From assembly GCA_023818865.1 (NCBI GenBank), contig JAMWDF010000002.1, forward strand, positions 1-34,888: DNA of 34,888 nt. Direction: 5' to 3'. A program made the translations under genes and the position numbers. Numbering within the stretch: the first letter of the stretch is position 1; every line of letters starts with the position of its first letter. Origin of the DNA: Candidatus Omnitrophota bacterium. GTDB taxonomy: Bacteria > Ratteibacteria > UBA8468 > B48-G9 > DSTR01. The notes under the pieces are model-generated. The model worked only from the letters and a program-made list of their open reading frames with translations, had not been told where the DNA came from and did not search any database. This document shows, in pieces, positions 25,342-32,692 of the stretch.

Positions 25342-27491
25342 CAGAGAGAGAAAGACAACAGATATTATCCTGGGAGCTAACCCCGGAGATAAAAATTCTC
25401 CGAGAAAAAGCCAGAGAGTGTCAGCGACTAATTCAGGAAGGATACTATTTGAGACCTTTTCAGCTTTCCCTGAGCGATGCCCAGGTCTGGTCAAATCGTT
25501 CTCCTGAAGAGGACTGGCTCATCTGGCGGGCTAGACGAACCGCTGAACGTCTGCGTGTCCTTCCCATCCATCTGGAGCCAGGTGAACTTATTGTTGGCAA
25601 GCCACTTTTTCGTCAGCCAACAACTGCTGAAAAAAAATTACTGAAGAAAGCAGAAAAAATCCTGGCTACAGTTCCGCCTTTTCCCGGAGGGGATGCTGGC
25701 CATTTCCATCCTGACTATGAGACTCTCTTCCAGGCAGGGATAGCAGGATTAGGTCTGAAAATTGTCTCTTGCCTGGAAAGTCCTAACCTCAAGGCTGAGC
25801 GAAAAGTTTTTTATCAAGCCTGCCAGATTGCCCTCAAGGGACTGCAGGTTTATATTCACCGGGTAGCTGAGGTTTGTCACAAGCTGGCTGGGCAAGATAA
25901 AAAAAACGTTGAGTCCTGGCAATCATTGAGTCAAATGTGTTGTTATCTGGCTAATAGTCCTCCTACCACCTTTCACCAGGCAGTCCAACTCCTTTTTCTC
26001 GTCACTATCAGCCTGTGGTTTGGAGAAGACCATGGACTCACTTCGCCGGGAAGATTAGACCGAATCCTCTGGCCATTTTACCAAGCGGATGTTAAGTCCG
26101 GTCGGTTAACTCCCCGGAGTGCTTTTGACCTGCTTTGCTGTCTTTTCATTCAGTATAACCGGATTCTTGGCCCAGGCTCAGCAGTGGCCGCGATGGTCGG
26201 TGGTCGGGATAGCCAAGGAAAGCCGATCTGTAATGACCTGACATTTATCTGCCTGGCTGCCAGAAAAGCCACCGGGCTGGTTTATCCAACGGTGGGCCTG
26301 GCTTGGCACAGAAATCTGCCGAAAAAACTGATGGATTTTTCCCTTAAAGTTTTGAGCACCGGCGTTGGTGACCCGGCTTTCTTCAATGATGAACTGATTG
26401 TTGAGGGGTTAAGGGAAAATGGGGTTAGTCGGCAGGATTCCTTTAATTATATGAATTCCACCTGTGTGGAAATAAAAATCTGTGGTGCTTCCAATATTTG
26501 GGTGACTGCTCCTTACTTCAACCTGCCTGGGGCTTTACTGGAGATCATTTGCTCCGGAAAGTCACCGGCTACCTTTGGAGCCTTAAAAAGCCTTTTGCGG
26601 AAGAATTTGTCAGAAAAGATTGCTTCAGCCGCGAGCAAACTGGATGAAATCTGGCAGAGACGCTCCCAGACTGGTTGTTTCCCGCTGGCCAGTTGCTTCA
26701 TCACTGACTGTCTGGAGCGCGGGCTGGATTTTGACCGGGGTGGAGCCAAATACAACTGGGTGGAGAATTCTTTTGTTGGCTTGGGGAATCTGGTGGACGG
26801 CCTTCTGGCGATTAAACATCTGGTATATGAAAAAAAGGTCCTGAGTTTGGACCAGTTTTCTCGAATACTCACTGCTAATTATAAGGGTGAGGAGAAACTG
26901 AGACAGTTCATTATTTCCCGATTGCCCCATTATGGCAACGACAACGATGAAGCAGACCGGCTGGCTAGGCAATGGGCTGAGTTTTTAATTCAGGAGACGG
27001 AAAAATGCCAAGTAGGGCCTCACCGATATGTTCCTGGGTTTTTCTGCTGGGTGATGCATGAAAGATTTGGCCGGGAAACTGGAGCCACCCCTGACGGGCG
27101 ATTAGCCGGTTGGCCTCTGGCGGATGGCGCAGGTGGCTGCCAGGGCCGGGAGACGAAAGGACCAACTGCAGCCGTTCTTTCTGCTACTAAATGGAGTCAC
27201 AAAAAAGTCCTCGGCGGACTGGTGCTAAACCTCAAGTTTTCTTCAGGTCTTCTGGCTACCAAGCAGGGGCAGGCAGCCGTGGGTAAACTGATAGAAACTT
27301 ACCTCAGCCGCGGTGGTTTTGAGGTCCAAATTAATGTGGTTAATTCAAAAATTTTGCGTCAGGCCCAGAAACATCCAGAAAGATATCAGGACCTCTTGGT
27401 CCGGGTGGCAGGCTACTCTGACTATTTTGTCCATCTACCGGAAAAACTCCAGCAAGAGATTATCGCCCGGACCGAGTACCGGGAGGGTTGA
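25338..27491 (+). CDS. Glycyl radical enzyme (pyruvate formate-lyase / dehydratase superfamily), substrate unknown
   Basis: The product has 717 residues, slightly shorter than most members. The C-terminal glycyl radical loop reads RVAGYSDYF with G692 as the radical carrier, and the Cys loop FNYMNSTCVEIKICG gives the thiyl residue C376 followed by E378. The C-x-E arrangement is that of dehydratases and lyases such as diol dehydratase and choline lyase, where the Glu acts as base; pyruvate formate-lyase has Cys-Cys instead. The start overlaps the preceding stop (ATGA) with no ribosome site, so it relies on coupling. No activase of the usual length lies beside it. The nearest radical SAM activase is a NrdG-type gene at 16430-17011 in another operon. 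The enzyme is oxygen-sensitive, which points to anaerobic life. Confidence 0.9.
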   Translation: MTERERQQILSWELTPEIKILREKARECQRLIQEGYYLRPFQLSLSDAQVWSNRSPEEDWLIWRARRTAERLRVLPIHLEPGELIVGKPLFRQPTTAEKKLLKKAEKILATVPPFPGGDAGHFHPDYETLFQAGIAGLGLKIVSCLESPNLKAERKVFYQACQIALKGLQVYIHRVAEVCHKLAGQDKKNVESWQSLSQMCCYLANSPPTTFHQAVQLLFLVTISLWFGEDHGLTSPGRLDRILWPFYQADVKSGRLTPRSAFDLLCCLFIQYNRILGPGSAVAAMVGGRDSQGKPICNDLTFICLAARKATGLVYPTVGLAWHRNLPKKLMDFSLKVLSTGVGDPAFFNDELIVEGLRENGVSRQDSFNYMNSTCVEIKICGASNIWVTAPYFNLPGALLEIICSGKSPATFGALKSLLRKNLSEKIASAASKLDEIWQRRSQTGCFPLASCFITDCLERGLDFDRGGAKYNWVENSFVGLGNLVDGLLAIKHLVYEKKVLSLDQFSRILTANYKGEEKLRQFIISRLPHYGNDNDEADRLARQWAEFLIQETEKCQVGPHRYVPGFFCWVMHERFGRETGATPDGRLAGWPLADGAGGCQGRETKGPTAAVLSATKWSHKKVLGGLVLNLKFSSGLLATKQGQAAVGKLIETYLSRGGFEVQINVVNSKILRQAQKHPERYQDLLVRVAGYSDYFVHLPEKLQQEIIARTEYREG

Positions 27492-27538
27492 AGAAAACCT
27501 AACCTCGTTGTTGCTGAATCCAAGAGGTTTTAAGGAGA

Positions 27539-27567
27539 TTGTTTCTCTCGTGATGTTATGATAGGAT
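27539..27567 (+). promoter_or_regulatory. Promoter of the restriction-modification genes
   Basis: -35 TTGTTT (27539-27544), 17-base spacer and -10 TAGGAT (27562-27567) with TG at 27559-27560. An overlapping extended -10, TGTTATGAT (27554-27562), is an alternative. From the first, transcription would begin at about 27574, at the ATG of the six-codon ORF. Confidence 0.55.
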
Positions 27568-27574
27568 AAGAGCA

Positions 27575-27595
27575 ATGAAAAGATTCCTAGGATGA
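27575..27595 (+). CDS. Six-codon leader ORF coupled to the methyltransferase gene
   Basis: ATG to TGA encodes MKRFLG. Its TGA overlaps the methyltransferase ATG by four bases (ATGA at 27592-27595), and its own ATG is where the predicted transcript starts. Ribosomes that load on the leaderless end could terminate and restart on the methyltransferase, which otherwise has only a weak AGG. Translation is not proven. Confidence 0.4.
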   Translation: MKRFLG

Positions 27596-28539
27596 GACAT
27601 AAGGACAATACTCTCCTCCCCGAAGGCAGAAAGCAGAAAAAGAAAAGAGGGATTGCTGAGATTAGTTCTGTTTACCACCAGGAATTGTTCGCTGATATCA
27701 ATAGCCTTCTTGAAGAAGGAGGAATCCATCGGGTATTCTCAGACAGTGATACCGGCGTTTACCTTTTTCGCGGGGATTGCTTGGTCTTTATGGACATTCT
27801 CATCAAGAGCTTTCCCCGGGGTCTGGTTGACATGGTTTTCGCTGATCCTCCATATTTTCTGTCCAATGGAGGTATTACCTGCCGGGCCGGAAGAATGACC
27901 TGTGTGAACAAGGGTATCTGGGACAGGTCACGAGGAATAGATGAAAACCACCGATTCAATCAAGCCTGGCTTCTTCGGTGTCAGAAAATTCTCAAACCTG
28001 ATGGCACGCTCTGGGTTACCGGAACGCATCACGTTATCTACTCAGTTGGTTTTGCCATGCAGCAACTTGGTATGAAAATTTTGAATGATATCACCTGGGA
28101 AAAACCCAATCCACCGCCCAACCTTTCCTGTCGTTATTTCACCCATTCAACAGAAACAGTTATCTGGGCAGCTAGGGACAGGCGATCAAAACACCTCTTT
28201 AATTATGGGACAATGAGAAAGCTTAACCGTGGGCGGCAGATGAAAACAGTTTGGACCATTCCACCACCTGGTCCGGATGAAAAACATTTCGGCAAACATC
28301 CGACTCAGAAACCAGTTAAGCTTCTTGAGAGAATCATTCTGGCCAGCACCAGGGAGAATGATTTAGTATTCGACCCTTTTACCGGAAGCGGCACTACTGG
28401 GGTTGCCGCCGTGAATCTAAAGCGGAGATTCGTCGGTTGCGAACTTGATCCTACTTTCGCCGAACTTGCGGTTAAGCGATTGAAGCAGGCTACCCAAGAA
28501 AGAGTTGTTTGCCCGGAGATATTCGGAGTCAGGCGATGA
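27592..28539 (+). CDS. DNA methyltransferase, beta class, DpnA-like
   Basis: The product has 315 residues. Motif IV FADPPYFLSNGG (D85-Y88) precedes the SAM-binding motif FDPFTGSGTTG (260-270), the beta-class order. DPPY is usual for N6-adenine and some N4-cytosine enzymes. The sequence after it (GITCRAG, CVNKGIWD) resembles the DpnA/DpnIIB group, which in characterised cases methylates adenine in GATC; the target here is not shown. KHPTQKPVKLLERII is the conserved block before motif I. The start is weak and probably depends on coupling to the leader ORF. The nuclease gene begins in its stop codon (ATGA). Confidence 0.9.
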   Translation: MRHKDNTLLPEGRKQKKKRGIAEISSVYHQELFADINSLLEEGGIHRVFSDSDTGVYLFRGDCLVFMDILIKSFPRGLVDMVFADPPYFLSNGGITCRAGRMTCVNKGIWDRSRGIDENHRFNQAWLLRCQKILKPDGTLWVTGTHHVIYSVGFAMQQLGMKILNDITWEKPNPPPNLSCRYFTHSTETVIWAARDRRSKHLFNYGTMRKLNRGRQMKTVWTIPPPGPDEKHFGKHPTQKPVKLLERIILASTRENDLVFDPFTGSGTTGVAAVNLKRRFVGCELDPTFAELAVKRLKQATQERVVCPEIFGVRR

Positions 28540-29081
28540 AAAAGGACAGCCGGGGAGGCGGTCATACCATCACCGGCTTGAATTTCGAGAAGAAGGTTAA
28601 TCTTCAGGCAGCCTTAGCCAGCATTCCTGGTTACCAGATTCAGAAGGTGGCTAACAAAGCCGGTCACCACTTACTCTTCAAAGGAAAACTAGTTGCCAGA
28701 TGTTTCAAAAAGCACGAATTTTATGAATTTTTGAAGGAAAATAACATCCAGTGGAGGAAATTTGTCACCAGACGGTTATTGCCTGATGATGCTCTCTTGG
28801 TAGTCGTTCGGCGAACCTTGTTCATTATAGAAATGAAATATCAGCAAGTATCAGGCTCAGTGGATGAAAAACTGCAAACCAGTGATTTCAAGAAGAGGCA
28901 ATACACAAAACTTGTCAGCCCTCTGGGCTTGCAGGTGAAGTACGTCTACCTCCTCAGCAACTGGTTTAAGAAACCCGAGTATGCTGATGTTCTTGATTAC
29001 ATCAAGGATACAGGCTGCCATTACTTCTTTAACGAACTGCCGCTGATTTTTTTAGGTTTGCCTGAGGGTGAAGGTCACTGA
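28536..29081 (+). CDS. PD-(D/E)xK restriction endonuclease partner
   Basis: The product has 181 residues from the ATG at 28536, which overlaps the methyltransferase stop by four bases and has GGAG seven bases upstream. The next ATG, nine codons upstream and in frame, lies inside that gene and is less likely. LPDDALLVVVRRTLFIIEMK carries the nuclease signature: P83-D84-D85, then E99-x-K101, with Q103 after it. The following GSVDEKLQT and KKRQYTKLVSPL regions are typical of single-domain type II nucleases. It should cut unmethylated host-foreign DNA at the site protected by its partner. The recognition sequence is unknown. I did not recognise a named isoschizomer. Confidence 0.75.
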   Translation: MKKDSRGGGHTITGLNFEKKVNLQAALASIPGYQIQKVANKAGHHLLFKGKLVARCFKKHEFYEFLKENNIQWRKFVTRRLLPDDALLVVVRRTLFIIEMKYQQVSGSVDEKLQTSDFKKRQYTKLVSPLGLQVKYVYLLSNWFKKPEYADVLDYIKDTGCHYFFNELPLIFLGLPEGEGH

Positions 29082-29197
29082 CAAGGAATAGAACCCCTTT
29101 TTCTTCTAAAGAGAAGCCGGACATGAAGGGAAGAAGGACAAAACTAAGGGACCTGAACAAATTTTAACTCCCATCTGGTGTAAGAAATCCTGGTGGT

Positions 29198-30295
29198 TTA
29201 TAGCTGGGGTAATTGCCACCGGGTATAAAGTAAAGAGCATTTTTCTTCAGAGGCAAGTTGCTGATAGTATACGGTGAGAACGCTGCCATCAGGCATCTCT
29301 ACGGAAGAAGGATAGCCCAGATCAGGGCTAGGGCCGTCATCCCGAATGACCCAGTCAGTTTCCCAGGTCTTGCCGTTATCCAGGCTGAACATCACCCGCT
29401 GGCCATAAGGTAACCGACGATATCCGTAGACACACACTAAAATTCCTGAAGAATGACGCAGGAGATGAGGTGGGGAACCATATACCCCGGTGGGTAGGGC
29501 TTTTGTCCAGGTCTTTCCGCCATCAGTTGACTCTGTCTGGAAAAGACTGAAGTTGATTAAGCCAGCCTCTGGTTTTTCCTCTTTTAACTTCTGCACCCGG
29601 ATTAACCCTACCAATTTGCCGGAAGGTAATTCCACGACATGGGGTTCATAGTAATTCTCAGGTTCCGTTCCTTCAAAGACAGGCACTTTTCCAACGACTT
29701 CCCAGCTCTTAGCCTCTTGACTCCAGGCGCAAATAATCGGCCTATTACTTTTCTGAACAGGTGTTGCCTTCCCCAAATAGAGCAATTTTCCGCAAGACAG
29801 TTTAATCGGCCCGTGGGGAGTATTGCAAGGTGTGGGAAAAGGGCCAATCCAACTTTCTCCGCCATCCTCAGAAATTAGAGACCAGGAACCTAACCATCTG
29901 TCAATATTGGCTTCGCTCTGGCCTTCCAAGGCTTCGGACCAGGAAGACAGTTCCTCATCGCCAAGCGCTTTCCGTAAGTTTTCTAAATAAGTCCGGGTGT
30001 TGGAGGTGAACCAGGTAACTAGAATTCTTTTTCCGCCCAGGCTAATCACGCCGGCATCCCGATCATCCAGGGGAGAATTGCTAATCACCAGGGGCCCTGA
30101 CCAGGTGTCTCCTTCATCATTACTGAAATAGAGGGTTGTTTTGCCAAAAGGACAGATATGCCAGCGCCTCAGCCCGGAACTGGCGACTACCAGCCGGTCA
30201 TCGTCCAGCCTGGCAATGGTTGGCCAACCAAAGTACCCGTTTTTTTCCTTCCCCAACCAGCAGACAACTCCGTGTTTCCCCTGAATTCTCTTCAT
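29198..30295 (-). CDS. BNR/Asp-box six-bladed propeller protein, sialidase-like
   Basis: The product has 365 residues with four Asp-boxes: SNDEGDTW (58-65), SEDGGESW (142-149), STDGGKTW (256-263) and SLDNGKTW (304-311). These mark sialidase-type propeller blades. A usual sialidase has an F/Y-R-I-P strand carrying the first arginine of the carboxylate-binding triad near its start. Here YFGWPTIARL replaces it, so true sialidase activity is doubtful. No signal peptide is present, unlike most BNR enzymes. AAAGGA lies six bases before the ATG at 30295. It stands alone, convergent with the restriction gene on its left and divergent from cysS on its right. A neuraminidase-like exo-glycosidase, or a binding propeller, are both possible. 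Confidence 0.75.
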   Translation of the reverse strand: MKRIQGKHGVVCWLGKEKNGYFGWPTIARLDDDRLVVASSGLRRWHICPFGKTTLYFSNDEGDTWSGPLVISNSPLDDRDAGVISLGGKRILVTWFTSNTRTYLENLRKALGDEELSSWSEALEGQSEANIDRWLGSWSLISEDGGESWIGPFPTPCNTPHGPIKLSCGKLLYLGKATPVQKSNRPIICAWSQEAKSWEVVGKVPVFEGTEPENYYEPHVVELPSGKLVGLIRVQKLKEEKPEAGLINFSLFQTESTDGGKTWTKALPTGVYGSPPHLLRHSSGILVCVYGYRRLPYGQRVMFSLDNGKTWETDWVIRDDGPSPDLGYPSSVEMPDGSVLTVYYQQLASEEKCSLLYTRWQLPQL

Positions 30296-30398
30296 GTCGT
30301 TTCCTTTAATTCTTTCCTTCTTGAAACACTAAGCAGTTAATGACCTACCCTGAATTTTTTCCCAAAGATGCTTGCGTCTCTGTTTGTCTCTTGCCTTA

Positions 30399-30407
30399 TG
30401 CTATAAT
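30399..30407 (+). promoter_or_regulatory. Extended -10 promoter of cysS
   Basis: TGCTATAAT is a perfect -10 box with the extended TGn element. No good -35 box lies at 16-18 bases, so the promoter is expected to rely on the extended element. Transcription would start near 30414, leaving about 54 bases before the cysS ATG. Confidence 0.65.
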
Positions 30408-30413
30408 AACCGC

Positions 30414-30437
30414 AAAATTAATTTTAATCCATTAAAA
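30414..30437 (+). repeat. Overlapping AT-rich dyads in the cysS leader
   Basis: AAAATTAATTTT (30414-30425) is a 12-bp palindrome at the predicted +1. It overlaps TTTTAAT-CC-ATTAAAA (30422-30437), a perfect inverted repeat with 7-base arms and a two-base centre. They could bind a regulator or form a weak hairpin in the leader. The base composition makes chance occurrence possible. Confidence 0.45.
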
Positions 30438-30467
30438 CGGATAAAAGCCAGAAAGAGTGTCAGCTCG

Positions 30468-31853
30468 ATGAAATTCTTCAACACCTTAACCGGCAAGAAA
30501 GAAGACTTCCAGACTCTTCAGCCTGGTCAAGTAGGGCTATATACCTGTGGGCCAACCGTTTATGACCTGGCGCACATTGGTAATTTTAGAGCCTATGTAT
30601 TTGAAGACCTGCTTCATCGTTACCTGCTTTACCGTGGTTACGCCGTCACCAGGGTGATGAACATTACGGATGTGGATGACAAGACCATTGCCGGCTGTCT
30701 GAGAGAGGGTATTAGCCTTAAGGAGTTTACCAACCGATACCTCAAATTCTTTTTGGAAGACATGGAGAGCCTTCGGCTTTTGAAACCAGATTATCTTCCC
30801 CGGGCGACCGAGCATATTCCGGAGATGGTTTCCTTGATAAAAACCCTTTTAGAAAAAGGCTTTGCCTATATGAAGGATGGCTCCATTTATTTTCGGATCA
30901 GTAAATTCCCCAGTTATGGAAAGCTGGCCCATTTGGATCTCTCGGCTATCAAACCCGGGGCGAGGGTAGAAGTGGATGAATATAGCAAGGAAGATGTGCG
31001 GGATTTTGCTCTGTGGAAGGCAGAACCGGAAGGTCAGGTAGCGTGGGAAACAGAACTTGGTCGGGGCCGACCGGGCTGGCACATTGAGTGCTCCGCTATG
31101 TCCATGAAGTATTTGGGAGAAACCTTTGATATTCACACTGGCGGGATAGACAATATCTTCCCTCATCATGAAAACGAGATTGCTCAGAGCGAGGCGGCTA
31201 CTGGGAAACCATTTGTCAGATATTGGCTTCACTGCGCCCATCTTCTGGTAAACAATGAGAAAATGTCCAAATCAAAAGGAAATTTTTACACTCTGCGTGA
31301 CCTGCTGAACAAAGGATACAACCCGCTTGCTGTTAGATATCTGCTGCTGAGTACCCACTACCGTGACCCCCTGAATTTTACAGAAACCTCTCTGGCTCAG
31401 GCCACTAACACTCTCCGGCATTACCAGGAGTTTTTCCATAACCTTTCTTTTTACCAGGGGAAACAAGATAACCAAATACTATCTCAGAAAATTGATCAGG
31501 CTAGAAAAGCCTTCATTGAGCATCTGGACGATGACCTGAACATTTCCCCAGCCTTGGCGGCTATCTTTGAATTGATTAAAGAAGCCAACATCGCTCTGAA
31601 TACCGCGTCTTTCTCCGCAGAAAACGTCAGGCAATTGGAATCTTTCTTTCTGGAAGTAGATCAGGTTCTGGCTATTTTGGAGAGACGAAAAGAGACCTTG
31701 GAAGAAGAAATAGTCAGGTTGATCCGGCAGAGGGAAGAAGCCAGAAAGGCAAAGAATTTTAAGAAAGCCGATGAGATTCGGGAGGAATTACTCCGGCAGG
31801 GTATTGTTCTTGAAGATACCCCAGCCGGTACCCGCTGGCATCGCCGCCAGTAA
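30468..31853 (+). CDS. cysS: Cysteinyl-tRNA synthetase
   Basis: The product has 461 residues from the ATG at 30468, chosen because MKFFNTLTGKKEDF is the family start; an upstream ATG at 30372 would lie before the -10 box. The enzyme charges tRNA(Cys) in the cytoplasm. LYTCGPTVYDLAHIGNFRAY holds the first zinc ligand (C27) and the HIGH-type signature (HIGN, 36-39). WHIECSAM and HTGGIDNIFPHHENEIAQ complete the zinc site, and KMSKSKGNF (from K265) is the ATP loop. The C-terminal DALR-like helices end in ARKAKNFKKADEIREELL. The gene is solitary, convergent with the patatin gene, with both stop codons inside one palindrome. Confidence 0.97.
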   Translation: MKFFNTLTGKKEDFQTLQPGQVGLYTCGPTVYDLAHIGNFRAYVFEDLLHRYLLYRGYAVTRVMNITDVDDKTIAGCLREGISLKEFTNRYLKFFLEDMESLRLLKPDYLPRATEHIPEMVSLIKTLLEKGFAYMKDGSIYFRISKFPSYGKLAHLDLSAIKPGARVEVDEYSKEDVRDFALWKAEPEGQVAWETELGRGRPGWHIECSAMSMKYLGETFDIHTGGIDNIFPHHENEIAQSEAATGKPFVRYWLHCAHLLVNNEKMSKSKGNFYTLRDLLNKGYNPLAVRYLLLSTHYRDPLNFTETSLAQATNTLRHYQEFFHNLSFYQGKQDNQILSQKIDQARKAFIEHLDDDLNISPALAAIFELIKEANIALNTASFSAENVRQLESFFLEVDQVLAILERRKETLEEEIVRLIRQREEARKAKNFKKADEIREELLRQGIVLEDTPAGTRWHRRQ

Positions 31854-31864
31854 GTCTTGACTTA
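31851..31864. repeat. Palindrome holding both convergent stop codons
   Basis: TAAGTC-TT-GACTTA has perfect 6-base arms. Its first three bases are the cysS stop and its last three, read on the minus strand, are the stop of the patatin-like gene. A CTGGC/GCCAG stem lies just before it in cysS. No T-run follows, so it is not a standard terminator. Confidence 0.6.
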
Positions 31865-32665
31865 AATTCCAGCCAACATTTTCCTGGCGGCCCGATAGCC
31901 TTCCTCAATTAACGTCGGTACTTGGCTCAGATTGGTGTAATCGTATCCAGCCAGGTCAGGTTCAATGGTCAAATCTGCCTGAACAAGTTGCTGACTGGCC
32001 GCGGTATTCACCAGAATGTCAAAGGTGTTTGTGAGCAGGTCAATGATATTTCTCGGCCGGCGATAGTTTCTTTTAGCCGTCAAATTCACTCCTACCCGCA
32101 CCGTCGCTCCCATCTCGGACAAAGGAGAAATAGGAACATTTTCTACCAGTCCTCCATCCATCAACCAGCGTCCTTCCCTTTCCACTGGCAGGAAAATCCC
32201 CGGGACCGCGGCACTGGCCATGACCGCAGTTTCCAAGTCGCCCTCGTGAATCACTACCTTTTCGCCGGTAGAAATATCAGTCGCCAGAATTGCTAAAGGA
32301 AGAATAGCCATTTCTACCTTCACCGGCCCTAAGATTTCCTTGACAATTTCGCCTAATGGCCGATTAGAAAGAAGACCATATCGGGAAAGAGATACTCCAG
32401 AGACATCAAGCCATTTCAGCTTTCTAACCGTCTCCTCTAGTTGTCTAATACTCACTCCAAAGGCGTAAAGGGAAGCGACCAGCGCGCCCACACTTGTTCC
32501 AGACAGACAGGCGATATTAACCTTCTCTTCTTCAAAGGCCCGAAGAACGCCTACATGAGCTGCCCCTAAGACTGCTCCTCCGCCTAAGGCCAATCCGACC
32601 CGGGCTCGGGAAAGTTTCTCCTTTAAGTTTTTTTGCCTCTGGAATAACCTGTAAAAAATAGCCAT
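31862..32665 (-). CDS. Patatin-like phospholipase (RssA type)
   Basis: The product has 267 residues. VGLALGGGAVLGAAHVGVL is the glycine-rich oxyanion loop, SGTSVGALVAS holds the nucleophile S58 in GxSxG, and LMDGGLVENVPI gives the catalytic Asp (D170) in DGG. This Ser-Asp dyad is that of bacterial patatins, which hydrolyse acyl esters of phospholipids. No signal peptide is seen; the N-terminus is basic, so the protein may sit at the inner face of the membrane. AGGGA lies three to four bases before the ATG. The GH39-like gene ends 27 bases upstream on the same strand, so both may be read together. Confidence 0.9.
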   Translation of the reverse strand: MAIFYRLFQRQKNLKEKLSRARVGLALGGGAVLGAAHVGVLRAFEEEKVNIACLSGTSVGALVASLYAFGVSIRQLEETVRKLKWLDVSGVSLSRYGLLSNRPLGEIVKEILGPVKVEMAILPLAILATDISTGEKVVIHEGDLETAVMASAAVPGIFLPVEREGRWLMDGGLVENVPISPLSEMGATVRVGVNLTAKRNYRRPRNIIDLLTNTFDILVNTAASQQLVQADLTIEPDLAGYDYTNLSQVPTLIEEGYRAARKMLAGI

Positions 32666-32692
32666 AATTCCCTGGTCCGGTTCTATGCGGTC

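Noticed and set aside
27494..27531. Possible rho-independent terminator after the glycyl radical enzyme gene
   Set aside because: Two short alternative stems (AACCTC/GAGGTT and AAAACCT/AGGTTTT) with a 17-base or longer loop and only four T residues; too weak to call.
29093..29112. CTTCT-AAAG-AGAAG hairpin between the restriction gene and the propeller gene
   Set aside because: A five-base stem with no T-run following on either strand.
30372..30467. N-terminal extension of cysS from the ATG at 30372
   Set aside because: That ATG lies upstream of the -10 box, and the family start matches the ATG at 30468.
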